Source: VRUE01 sp035554595 | GTDB taxonomy: Bacteria; Actinomycetota; Thermoleophilia; Solirubrobacterales; 70-9 | Assembly: GCA_035554595.1 (NCBI GenBank) | Contig: DATMIH010000072.1 | Coordinates: 1 to 26,661 of the forward strand | DNA length: 26,661 bases | Direction: 5' to 3' | Part shown: positions 19,710-26,661 of the stretch, piece by piece | Layout of the letters: each line of letters begins with the position of its first letter | Position numbering within the stretch: the first letter of the stretch is position 1 | Position numbers and translations under genes: made by a program | Notes under the pieces: generated by a model | The model's database searches: none | Told to the model about the DNA's origin: nothing | The model's input: the letters and a program-made list of their open reading frames with translations, nothing else

Positions 19710-20816
19710 CTATTCCCCGCAGCTGGTTGGCGAGTTGCCGCCGGCTGCTTCGCGGGCCGAGTTGTAGCGGGCGACGTCTGCTTCGAATTCGGCTTCGGTC
19801 TTGGAGAAGGCCAGCTTGTTGCAGGCGCCGGGCTCAACCACGTAAAAGAGGTAGTCGCCCTTGGCGGGATGGGCGGCGGCTTCGATCGAGGCGAGCCCGG
19901 GGCTGTCGATCGGCCCCGGCGGCAGGCCGGTGTGAGTACGCGTGTTATAGGGAGAGTCGACCGCCAGTTCCGATTCGGTCAGCGGCTCGGTGTAGTTGCC
20001 GGTGGCGAAGCGGGTGGTCGCGTCGATGCCCAGCGGCATCCCTTCGTGCAGGCGGTTGTAGATCACCCGGGCGACCTTCTTGCGGTCGCCTTCGCCGACC
20101 GCCTCGTGCTCGATCATCGAGGCGATCGTGACCAGGTCGAAGACCGTCAGGTTCTTCGAGCTGGCGTACTTCATGTTGACCCCGGCGATGCGGCTCTTGA
20201 AGTCTTCGAGCTGCAGCTGCACCAGTTCAGCAGCGCTGGCGTGCTTCTTCAGTTCGAAGGTGTCGGGGAAGAGGAAGCCCTCGAGGTTCTTCGAGCCCTC
20301 GCCCCCGTACTTGGCCGGGTTGAGGTACTTGGATCGCACGCTGGCCTTCTCGTAGCTGCCACGCAGGCCTTCCTGCTTGGCGACTTCGGCGGTCTGGGGG
20401 CGCGTGTAGCCCTCTGGAATCGTCACCGTGATCGTCTTCAGCACGACGGGCGCCGGCGGCGGAGTGCTTTTGTGGAAGTGCTTGTAGGCGAGGGCCGCGA
20501 TCGCGGCAACGCCGATGAAGATGAGAGCCAGGGCCACGATGAAGCCGAGGCGGCGCCGGTTCGAACGCGGGCCCCTCGGGGGCTTCGGCATCGAGGCACC
20601 AGGTCGAGGCCGGCGGGGCGGTTCGGCCGGCGGCGGAGGGGGAGCCGCTGCAGCCGAAGACGACGGCGGAGGAGCGGCCGCGGTCGGGGCGGGAGCCGCC
20701 GCCTTCCCAGCGTCCTTCTCCTCACGCTTGGCGCGGCGCTCTTCGCGCTCACGCCGCCGCTGCTCGCGCTCAGCCGCCTGCGGGTCCGCGTCATCACTGA
20801 AGAAATCGTCACTCAT
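19710..20816 (-). CDS. mltG: Endolytic peptidoglycan transglycosylase MltG
   Basis: MltG cuts nascent glycan strands and so sets their length. The 368-residue protein has a long cytosolic N-terminal part (~1-89) of charged Arg/Glu repeats then Ala/Pro-rich sequence. One membrane helix follows (90-110), then the extracellular YceG domain. Seen there are LEGFLFPDTF (178-187), the catalytic-Glu segment IASMIEHEA (231-239), YNRLHEGMPLGIDATTRFATG, and GLPPGPIDSPGLASIEAAAHPA. ATG 20816 overlaps the ruvX stop by 8 nt; the longer frame to 20879 runs inside ruvX. The cytosolic extension is typical of high-GC Gram-positive members. Confidence 0.94.
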   Translation of the reverse strand: MSDDFFSDDADPQAAEREQRRREREERRAKREEKDAGKAAAPAPTAAAPPPSSSAAAAPPPPPAEPPRRPRPGASMPKPPRGPRSNRRRLGFIVALALIFIGVAAIAALAYKHFHKSTPPPAPVVLKTITVTIPEGYTRPQTAEVAKQEGLRGSYEKASVRSKYLNPAKYGGEGSKNLEGFLFPDTFELKKHASAAELVQLQLEDFKSRIAGVNMKYASSKNLTVFDLVTIASMIEHEAVGEGDRKKVARVIYNRLHEGMPLGIDATTRFATGNYTEPLTESELAVDSPYNTRTHTGLPPGPIDSPGLASIEAAAHPAKGDYLFYVVEPGACNKLAFSKTEAEFEADVARYNSAREAAGGNSPTSCGE

Positions 20817-21213
20817 CGCCGCTCTCTTCGATCGCGGCCTGGCCGGCGAGATAGGCCTGCAGTAGGTGGGCTGCCGCAAGCGAGTCCGGCGCGGCGGCGG
20901 CGCCTTCGCGCTTGCTCGCCTCGGCCATGCGGGTTGTCAGCCTCTCGTCGTAGGCCTCGACCGGGATGTCGAGGATCGCTTCCAGTTCGGCGCAGAAGGT
21001 CCGCGTCAACGCCGCCTGACTTCCTTCCTCGCCGCTGAGATGCAACGGCAGGCCGACGACGACGCGCTCGACCTCGTACTTGGCGACCAGCTCCGCAACC
21101 GAGCGAGCCTCCGAGGGCTCGATCACCGGCAGCGGCGTCGAGAGCGTGCCGCTCGGGTCGGAGATCGCGCAGCCGGTGCGGGCGGTGCCGTAGTCGAGGG
21201 CGAGGATTCGCAT
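20809..21213 (-). CDS. ruvX: RuvX/YqgF RNase H-fold nuclease
   Basis: This 134-residue YqgF protein processes pre-16S rRNA 5' ends in studied species and was once proposed as a Holliday-junction resolvase. RNase H-fold acids are present: Asp7 in MRILALDYGTARTGCAISDP, the Glu strand ending VERVVVGLPLHLSGEEG, and YDERLTT with its Asp-Glu. The C-terminal DSLAAAHLLQAYL is the usual helix with the last Asp. It is 3 nt after alaS and overlaps mltG by 8 nt, the common alaS-ruvX-mltG order. Confidence 0.94.
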   Translation of the reverse strand: MRILALDYGTARTGCAISDPSGTLSTPLPVIEPSEARSVAELVAKYEVERVVVGLPLHLSGEEGSQAALTRTFCAELEAILDIPVEAYDERLTTRMAEASKREGAAAAPDSLAAAHLLQAYLAGQAAIEESGDE

Positions 21214-21216
21214 GGC

Positions 21217-23892
21217 TTAGCTGGCCGCCCCTTCGAGCGCAGCCTGAGCCGCCGCGAGCGCCTCGTCGAGCTTGTCTGGGTCCTTGCCCCCGGCTTGGGC
21301 CATGTCGTCGCGCCCACCACCGCCGCCGCCGACTATCGGGGCCGCCTCGCGCACGACCGTCGCCGCCGAGAGGCCGCGCTCGACCGCACCCTTCGAGACG
21401 AGGACGACCAAGGCAACCTTGCTCCCCTCGGCGCCGCCGAGCGCCACCGCGGCCGAGCCGCCGAGCTTCGACTGCACCCGGTTGGCGAGCTCAAGCAATT
21501 GCTTCTGGTCGGCAAGTGGCGCCCGTGAGACGGCGATCTTGACGCCGTTCGCCTCAGTCGCCTCGGCGACCAGACGCTCGGCCTCCTCGCCTAGCAGCTG
21601 CTTTTGCGCCTGCTCGGCGCCCTTGCCGGCCTCGCGCAAGCGCTCGGCGGCGCGGCGGGCACCCGCGATCGGGTCCTGCGGCGAGCCGAGCAGCTCACCG
21701 ACCTCGGCCAGGCGCTGCTCGCGCTCGCGAAACCAGTCGATCGCAGCCGGCCCGCTGAGCGCCTCGATCCGGCGCACGTTGGCGGCGCTGGAGCCCTCCG
21801 AGGCGATCTTGAAGATGCCGATCTCGGCCGTGTTGGCGACGTGGGTGCCGCCGCAAAGCTCGCGCGAGACGCCGTCGACCTCGACCACCCGCACCCACTC
21901 GCCGTACTTCTCGCCGAACAGCGCCATCGCCCCGAGCCGCTCGGCCTCGGCGCGCTCCATCTCGATCCAGCGCACCGGCCGGCTCGCCTTGATCCACTCG
22001 TTGACCCGGTCCTCGACCGCGTGCAGGTCCTCCGCGCCCAGGCCCTGACCGTGGGTGAAGTCGAAGCGCAGCTTGTCGGGGCGCACCGCCGAGCCGGCTT
22101 GGCGCACGTGGGTGCCGAGCCGCTCGCGCAGCGCCGCGTGCAGCAGGTGCGTGGCTGTGTGGTTGCGCATCGTCGCGTGGCGGGTCTCGCGGTCGACCTG
22201 AGCAACAACCGCCGCCTCCTCGGCTCCCGCAAGAACGCGCTCATCATCCCCGGCAGTCTCGCGTTCTTGCTGCCGCGTCCGGGGGCGGCGGGGGATGACC
22301 TCGAGCACTTGGTCTTCGCCGACCCTGTACACGTCGACGACTTCCGCCTCTCCGCCCTCCCAGCTGAGCGTCCCCGAGTCGGCGACCTGGCCGCCGCCCT
22401 CGGCGTAGAAGGGGCTCTGCTCGAGCTTGACCAGGGCGCGCCCGTTGTCACCCTCGACGGCGGCGATAGCCGTGGTCGAGCTCAGCATCTCGTAGCCGAC
22501 GAAGTCGGTCGGCGGCGTCGCGCCGGCAAAGGCGAGCACCCGCTCGTGACGGTCCTCGGAGCCGTGCGCGGTGGCCGAGCCGCCGCGCGAGCGCTGGCGC
22601 TGCTCCTCCATCAGCTCCTCGAAGCCGCCGTCGTCGACCGAGAGGCCCTGCTCGGCCAGCAGCTCCTTGGTCAGGTCGTAGGGAAAGCCGTAGGTGTCGT
22701 GCAGCTCGAAGGCAGCGGGCGCATCGATCCAGGAGGTCTCCGACTCCTTCGCTTCGGCGATCAACCGTTCGAGCAACTCGGTGCCGCGCTCCAGGGTGCG
22801 GCCGAAGCTCTCCTCCTCGTCGCCGACCCAACGGGCGATCGTCTTGCGCTCGGCGACCAGCTCCGGGTAGGCCTCCCCCATGATCTCGATCGCGCGCTCG
22901 GCGAAGCGGCCGAGCCAGGGCGCCTCGAGGCCGAGCGTGCGGCCCTGCTGGATCGCCCGCCGCATAATCCGGCGCAGGATGTAGCCGCGGTCCTCGTTGG
23001 AAGGGACGACGCCGTCGGCGATCAGGAAGGCGCTGCCGCGCGAGTGGTCGGCGACGATCCGCATCGCCCGGGTAACCGCGCCGCCCTCGGAGTAGGAGCG
23101 TCCCGAGATCTCCTCGGCGAGGTCGATCAGCGGCCGGATCAGGTCGGTCTCGTAGACCGAGGGGACGTCCTGGAGGATCGCCGCCATGCGGTCGAGCCCC
23201 ATGCCGGTGTCGATGTTGCGCATCGGCAGCGGCGTCAGCGAGCCGTCGGCGCCGAGCTCGTAGGTCATGAAGACGTGGTTCCAGAACTCGAGGAAGCGGT
23301 CGGTGTCATCGCCGGGCCGATCGTCGGGGCCGCCGAACTCGGAGCCGCGATCGAGGTATAGCTCCGAGCAGGGACCACACGGGCCGATCGGCCCGCCCTG
23401 CCAGAAGTTGTCCGCACGGCCGAGGCGGACGATGCGCTCGTCGGGCACGCCGACGCGGCGCCAAATCTCGATCGCCTCCTCGTCGGGGCCGAGCCCGAGC
23501 TCCTCGTCGCCGCCGAAGACCGTGACCCAGATTCGCTCCGGGTCCATGCCGAAGCCCGCGGTCGAGAGCTCCCAGCCCCAGGGGATCGACTCCTGCTTGA
23601 AGTAGTCGCCAAAGCTCCAGTTGCCGAGCATCTCGAAGAAAGTGAGGTGGCGGGCGGTGTTGCCGACCTCCTCGATATCGGTGGTACGGAAGCACTTCTG
23701 CACGTCGGCGAGACGCGGCGCCGGCGGCTTTTCGCGGCCGAGGAAGTAGGGCTTGAAGGGCTGCATGCCGGCGGTGGTCAACAGCACCGAGGGATCGTGG
23801 GCTGCGGGCACGAGCGAGGCCGAGGGCACGATCTTGTGCCCGCGCTGCTCGAAGAACGAGAGGTAGGTCTGGCGGATCTCGGCGGCCTTCAT
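21217..23892 (-). CDS. alaS: Alanyl-tRNA synthetase
   Basis: AlaRS charges tRNA-Ala and edits misacylated Ser and Gly. The 891-residue protein is full length. The class II catalytic core starts KAAEIRQTYLSFFEQRGHKIVPS, with motif 2 region FRTTDIEEVGNTARHLTFFEMLGNWSFGDYFK given as residues ~68-99. The editing domain has zinc ligands H578/H582 (HTATH) and C680/H684 (CGGTH), followed by the C-Ala domain with the Gly-rich IVGGGGGGRDDMAQAGG. Residues ~535-560 (around RQQERETAGDDERVLA) are an in-frame extra segment in the barrel before the editing site, encoded by a palindrome. ATG 23892 lies 20 nt after mnmA; a TAGGCT box in that gap could give its own promoter. Confidence 0.95.
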   Translation of the reverse strand: MKAAEIRQTYLSFFEQRGHKIVPSASLVPAAHDPSVLLTTAGMQPFKPYFLGREKPPAPRLADVQKCFRTTDIEEVGNTARHLTFFEMLGNWSFGDYFKQESIPWGWELSTAGFGMDPERIWVTVFGGDEELGLGPDEEAIEIWRRVGVPDERIVRLGRADNFWQGGPIGPCGPCSELYLDRGSEFGGPDDRPGDDTDRFLEFWNHVFMTYELGADGSLTPLPMRNIDTGMGLDRMAAILQDVPSVYETDLIRPLIDLAEEISGRSYSEGGAVTRAMRIVADHSRGSAFLIADGVVPSNEDRGYILRRIMRRAIQQGRTLGLEAPWLGRFAERAIEIMGEAYPELVAERKTIARWVGDEEESFGRTLERGTELLERLIAEAKESETSWIDAPAAFELHDTYGFPYDLTKELLAEQGLSVDDGGFEELMEEQRQRSRGGSATAHGSEDRHERVLAFAGATPPTDFVGYEMLSSTTAIAAVEGDNGRALVKLEQSPFYAEGGGQVADSGTLSWEGGEAEVVDVYRVGEDQVLEVIPRRPRTRQQERETAGDDERVLAGAEEAAVVAQVDRETRHATMRNHTATHLLHAALRERLGTHVRQAGSAVRPDKLRFDFTHGQGLGAEDLHAVEDRVNEWIKASRPVRWIEMERAEAERLGAMALFGEKYGEWVRVVEVDGVSRELCGGTHVANTAEIGIFKIASEGSSAANVRRIEALSGPAAIDWFREREQRLAEVGELLGSPQDPIAGARRAAERLREAGKGAEQAQKQLLGEEAERLVAEATEANGVKIAVSRAPLADQKQLLELANRVQSKLGGSAAVALGGAEGSKVALVVLVSKGAVERGLSAATVVREAAPIVGGGGGGRDDMAQAGGKDPDKLDEALAAAQAALEGAAS
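22229..22270. repeat. Palindromic in-frame insertion within alaS
   Basis: GCAAGAACGCG (22229-22239) and CGCGTTCTTGC (22260-22270) are perfect 11-bp inverted repeats around a 20-nt centre. The segment encodes QQERETAGDDERVLA, where typical AlaRS sequences have only a short acidic turn before the VDRExRHA strand. The insert keeps the frame and lies in a surface loop region, as expected for a tolerated mobile palindrome. Confidence 0.55.
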
Positions 23893-23912
23893 CGATCGCA
23901 GAGCCTAAGGTC

Positions 23913-25418
23913 TCAGGCCGCGGCGGCGATCGTGCCGTGGCCGACGATCGCCTCACCGCGCAGCAGCACCGCGGTTTGCCCGGGAGAGGCGCCGGCAAAG
24001 TCCTCGCCCAGCTCGACCTGCAGCTCGGCATGCTTGCCGGTGTCTGTAGTGGCGACGGCGGCGGGAACGGGCTGCGAGCGATAGCGCAATCGCACCGCGT
24101 CGATCGCGTCGCCCTCGCGGTGCAGGACGACGTTGCGGAGGCGGACGGTGCGGGTCATCAGGTCGCGACGGGGACCGACGGTGACCGTGTTGGCAGCCGC
24201 ATCGGTGGCGAGGACGTACATCGGCTCCTCGGCACCGCCGCCGATGCCGCGCCGCTGGCCAACGGTGAAGTTGTGGTGGCCGCGATGGCGGCCGATCGCC
24301 CTGCCGGAGCGGTCGACCACATCGCCCTCGCGCTCGCGCAGGCCGCCGTGGCGGCGCAGGAAGTCGCCCTTGCCCTGGCCGGAGAGGAAGCAGAGGTCCT
24401 GGCTCTCGGGCTTCTTCGCCACTGCCAGTTCGTGGCGCGCGGCGATCTCACGCACCTCGGGCTTGGTCAGCTCGACCAGCGGGAAGCGGACATGCCGCAG
24501 CAACCCCGGCGGCAGGGCGGCGAGCATGTAGCTCTGGTCCTTATTGGCGTCGGAGGCGGCGGCAAGCAGGGGACCCTCGGCGTCCTCGACGATGCGGGCG
24601 TAGTGGCCGGTGACGAGGTACGTGGCCCCGAGGCGCTGGGCGAGGTCGACCATCGCCGCGATCCGCACCTCGCCGTTGCAAGCGATGCACGGGTTGGGCG
24701 TGGTCCCCTCCGCGTAGCCGGAGACGAACTCGGCGACGACGCGGCGGCGGAACTCCTCCTCTAGGTCGAGGGTCAAGTGTGGGATGCCGAGCGAAAGGGC
24801 GAGCGAGCGCGCCCCAAGCACCGCCTCGGGTGAGCAGCAGGCCTTGGCACCGTCGGTCTGCGGGTCGGCCCAGAGCTTCAGGGTCACGCCGACGACCTCC
24901 GCCCCACGCTCCTGCTCGAGCAGGGCCGCCACAGCGCTGTCGACACCGCCGGACATGGCGACGAGCACACGCTCGGGGCAATTCGTCTCCGGCAATCGCC
25001 CAGAGGCTCCCGCTTCGCTTTGGGGCCGGTTGCCCGGGCCAGAAGCCAAGACCTCGGCCGAGGCCGCAGCCTGAGCCAGCGCGCGATGCAATGCATCGGC
25101 CGCGAGCTGCGCTGCGTGGCGCTTCGCCGGGGTGAGTCCCCCCAGTGCCCCCTCGACCTCGCCGCTGCCGATCCGGGCGACGTCGAGCACGGGCGAACCC
25201 TCGACCATCTCGGCCACGGCAGCGGTCGCGGCCCGCGTCGCACCGCAGCCCTCGGCGTCGAAGCTGACCCGGGCGACGCAGCCGTCCTCGACCACGAGCG
25301 AGATGCGGGACAGGTCACCGCAGGCCGCGCCCCCGGCCGCGCCGGTGAACGCCCCGTCCCCGGCCGGGCCAAGGCGACTGCGGTCGTGCAGGTAGGCGTC
25401 AAGTAGCTCCCGATCCAT
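23913..25418 (-). CDS. mnmA: IscU/NifU-like domain fused to tRNA 2-thiouridine(34) synthase MnmA
   Basis: The 501-residue protein joins two modules. Residues 1-~118 match the IscU/NifU_N Fe-S scaffold: AACGDLSRISLVV with Cys33 and Asp35, and FDAEGCGATRAATAAVAEMVEG with Cys58. The usual third cysteine (HC) is replaced by HA (His101-Ala102). A linker follows (~120-148). MnmA occupies ~150-501: P-loop SGGVDSA (156-162), NPCIACN with Cys244 and Cys247, SDANKDQSYML, QDLCFLSG with Cys343, and the C-terminal barrel. MnmA places sulfur on U34 of Glu/Gln/Lys tRNAs; the CxxC plus distal Cys set fits cluster-binding forms. ATG 25418 follows a TACCCT box by 6 nt, leaderless. It heads mnmA-alaS-ruvX-mltG-aroE. 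Confidence 0.93.
   Translation of the reverse strand: MDRELLDAYLHDRSRLGPAGDGAFTGAAGGAACGDLSRISLVVEDGCVARVSFDAEGCGATRAATAAVAEMVEGSPVLDVARIGSGEVEGALGGLTPAKRHAAQLAADALHRALAQAAASAEVLASGPGNRPQSEAGASGRLPETNCPERVLVAMSGGVDSAVAALLEQERGAEVVGVTLKLWADPQTDGAKACCSPEAVLGARSLALSLGIPHLTLDLEEEFRRRVVAEFVSGYAEGTTPNPCIACNGEVRIAAMVDLAQRLGATYLVTGHYARIVEDAEGPLLAAASDANKDQSYMLAALPPGLLRHVRFPLVELTKPEVREIAARHELAVAKKPESQDLCFLSGQGKGDFLRRHGGLREREGDVVDRSGRAIGRHRGHHNFTVGQRRGIGGGAEEPMYVLATDAAANTVTVGPRRDLMTRTVRLRNVVLHREGDAIDAVRLRYRSQPVPAAVATTDTGKHAELQVELGEDFAGASPGQTAVLLRGEAIVGHGTIAAAA
24991..25034. repeat. Imperfect palindrome in the linker of the mnmA fusion
   Basis: GGCAATCGCCCAGAG (24991-25005) pairs imperfectly with CTTTGGGGCCGGTTGCC (25018-25034), arms matching at GGCAA/TTGCC and CCCA/TGGG. 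It encodes the linker GNRPQSEAGASGRLPE between the scaffold-like and MnmA domains. Like the alaS insert, it is in frame and in a tolerant position. Confidence 0.4.
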
Positions 25419-25424
25419 TGCTAC

Positions 25425-25430
25425 AGGGTA
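25425..25430 (-). promoter_or_regulatory. -10 box TACCCT for mnmA
   Basis: Minus-strand TACCCT ends 6 nt before ATG 25418 and no ribosome site is present, so the mRNA is probably leaderless. This also supports the choice of start that begins the IscU-like domain. Confidence 0.45.
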
Positions 25431-25441
25431 AGAGCCGGGCC

Positions 25442-26431
25442 TCATTGCCGCAGCAGCCTGCGCAGATCGGCAATCACCGCGGGTGCGTCGTCGCGCAACT
25501 GCCGCCAGGTGATCCGCGCCACGCGCCAGCCGTCCGCAAGCAGCAGGCGGTCCTTTTCCCGATCCCGTTCCGAGGTGCGCCAGGTTCCATGCACGAAACG
25601 GCCGTCGAGCTCGACGATCAGGCGCTGCGCCCGCCAGAGGCAATCGACTTCGAAGAATCGACCGGCCACCGCGACATCCGCGTTGCGGTGAGGCCGGGGG
25701 AGATCGGTCGACGCCAGCGCCGCAGCGAACCTGCGCTCGAGCTCCCGCCGCGTCACGCCACGAGCCCTCTGGGCGTCAGCGAGGGCGGCGCGCAGCGTCG
25801 CCGCTCCAGGCCGGCGCGGATAACGCTCCAGGAGCGCATGGACGGAGACGCGGTCAGTGAGCCCAAGCACCTCGGCCTCGTTCATTGCTGCTTCCAGCCG
25901 TTCCAGTGAGAGAATCGAGGCGAGGTCGAGCAACGTCCGCGAGAGCCCCGTCACGGGGATGCCCGCGACGACCTCCACCTCGTCCGGGGAGAGCGGTGAA
26001 CGGTGCTGGACGATCCCCGGCTGTGATCTCCAGCCCTTGGGACGCGTCACCTCGGGCGAACCATCTCCCAGCGGGATGATCCCCAGCAACTGCCCCGCCG
26101 CGCGATGGCTCAATGCCGCCCCGTCGCCGCAAGCAAGGACGGCGGCCATCCATCGCCCTTTCTTGGTGAGCAGGGGATGACCAACGGCGTAGACGCCTCT
26201 ATGAACCAGGTGCAGTCGACCCCGTTGCAGCCTGCCGTCAATCGAACGGGCCGTCAGTCCGAGCCCCTTGAGCTGTGCCCGGCCCACGACTCCGTGCTGC
26301 TGCTCCGCCAAGCGGGCGACGATCCGATCGACGGATCCGTTTGGCAAATCCGGCTCATCGCCCTGATCCGGCCTCCCATCCGCCCCCCGTTGACTACCGC
26401 TGAGGTGGCAAAAGGAGGGCGCGTTCGGCAT
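25442..26431 (-). CDS. AbiEi-like helix-turn-helix protein with C-terminal DUF559 nuclease-like domain
   Basis: The 329-residue protein has an N-terminal winged-helix part at ~37-85 (IVARLAEQQHGVVGRAQLKGLGLTARSID), resembling type IV antitoxin AbiEi-type domains. A middle domain follows (LSRTLLDLASILSLERLEAAMNEAEVLGL), then a C-terminal DUF559/Vsr-like fold: FFEVDCLWRAQRLIVELDG, DREKDRLLLADGWRVARITW. The VD...ELDG...KD spacing suits a PD-(D/E)xK-type site, but activity is unproven. Such genes are multi-copy in actinobacteria and usually lack a toxin partner; none is seen here. ATG 26431 has no ribosome site. The extension to TTG 26482 is possible. The stop lies inside the mnmA promoter region. 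Confidence 0.78.
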   Translation of the reverse strand: MPNAPSFCHLSGSQRGADGRPDQGDEPDLPNGSVDRIVARLAEQQHGVVGRAQLKGLGLTARSIDGRLQRGRLHLVHRGVYAVGHPLLTKKGRWMAAVLACGDGAALSHRAAGQLLGIIPLGDGSPEVTRPKGWRSQPGIVQHRSPLSPDEVEVVAGIPVTGLSRTLLDLASILSLERLEAAMNEAEVLGLTDRVSVHALLERYPRRPGAATLRAALADAQRARGVTRRELERRFAAALASTDLPRPHRNADVAVAGRFFEVDCLWRAQRLIVELDGRFVHGTWRTSERDREKDRLLLADGWRVARITWRQLRDDAPAVIADLRRLLRQ

Positions 26432-26505
26432 CGCCGCCGATGGTGAAGGGATGCGCCGCGCGGGTGGTGCGCTGCGGGTCAATTCTGTGTGCCCGGGGAC
26501 GCAAA

Positions 26506-26661
26506 GGAGGCTCCAGCCCGCCGGTACCGCCTCTGGCTTTGATCCCTTGAAGTAAAGGGTGGGTGCCTCCTCGCAGTCCCACAGGACCGAGAGAGATCAG
26601 CTCCCGCGCCGTTTGTGTTGGGTCAAACGGTGAGACGGCTCTCGTACGGGCTCGAGCCTCT
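26506..26661 (-). ncRNA. ssrS: 6S RNA
   Basis: 6S RNA mimics an open promoter and sequesters housekeeping RNA polymerase. The minus strand folds to the family form. A closing stem joins GAGGCUC (26660-26654) with GAGCCUC (26513-26507), then AGCCC with GGGCU and GUAC with GUAC. A large central bubble has a 5'-side hairpin CCGUUUG/CAAACGG. The apical stem contains CUCGGUCC-UGUG-GGACUGCGAG, and the 3' side has a small hairpin CCCUU-UACUUC-AAGGG. Primary sequence also matches the E. coli 6S in GAGCCG, GGCGC, CUCGGUCC, ACUGCGA and CAAGGGxUCAA. At ~156 nt it is nearly complete; the 5' end may lie just past the window. Confidence 0.78.

Noticed and set aside
21604..23361. Long open frame of 585 codons on the plus strand opposite alaS
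   Set aside because: It lies fully antisense to a complete AlaRS. In this GC-rich DNA the opposite strand of real genes is open by codon bias, and the translation has no domain. The same holds for the long antisense frames at 5605-6546, 7095-8012, 16802-17908 and 19665-21038.
25419..25643. N-terminal extension of mnmA by 75 codons
   Set aside because: It overlaps the DUF559 gene's 3' end in another frame, is low complexity, and the -10 box at 25425-25430 places the start at 25418.

Overview
The window is high-GC, densely packed bacterial chromosome. Gene order, leaderless-looking starts with a TAnnnT hexamer just upstream, frequent GTG/TTG starts and protein similarity suggest a high-GC actinobacterium, probably of the Thermoleophilia/Solirubrobacterales type; this lineage call is an inference from sequence character and synteny, not a placement.

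Left part (1-5091) is accessory. It opens with the left end of an IS3-family element running off the edge and a second transposase remnant. An ECF sigma factor with a membrane-anchored partner follows, then a stretch with att-like short repeats. Next is a small set of cargo-like genes: a secreted six-cysteine protein resembling I36 inhibitors, a short NTF2/SnoaL-like protein, a minus-strand MNT antitoxin - HEPN toxin - GNAT operon, and a four-helix membrane protein divergent from it. Two near-identical 26-bp direct repeats (2174-2199 and 4983-5008) bracket this cargo.

Centre and right (5092-25418) is a conserved housekeeping block, nearly all on the minus strand. In transcription order it reads mnmA, alaS, ruvX, mltG, aroE, then aroC, aroK-aroB fusion, aroQ, pepQ-like peptidase, then efp, then nusB, a tiny ORF at the xseB position, ispA and dxs. 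This is the widespread Gram-positive order aroC-aroK-aroB-aroQ-pepQ-efp-nusB-xseA-xseB-ispA-dxs. It is interrupted by insertions (diguanylate cyclase, M42 peptidase, SDR, two secreted proteins, PEBP lipoprotein), and xseA is absent. Products cover the shikimate pathway (aroB, Q, E, K, C), MEP isoprenoid entry and short-chain prenyl synthesis, tRNA charging and thiolation, polyproline translation and peptidoglycan chain termination. Most junctions overlap by 1-8 nt.

The most notable points are: MnmA fused to an N-terminal IscU/NifU-like Fe-S scaffold domain that has lost its third cysteine; a 6S RNA gene at the right edge recognised by structure; the MNT-HEPN-GNAT trio with interlocked divergent promoters; a hairpin that would hide the Shine-Dalgarno sequence of aroKB; palindromic in-frame insertions in alaS and the mnmA linker; and a 16-codon leader peptide coupled to a secreted-protein gene.
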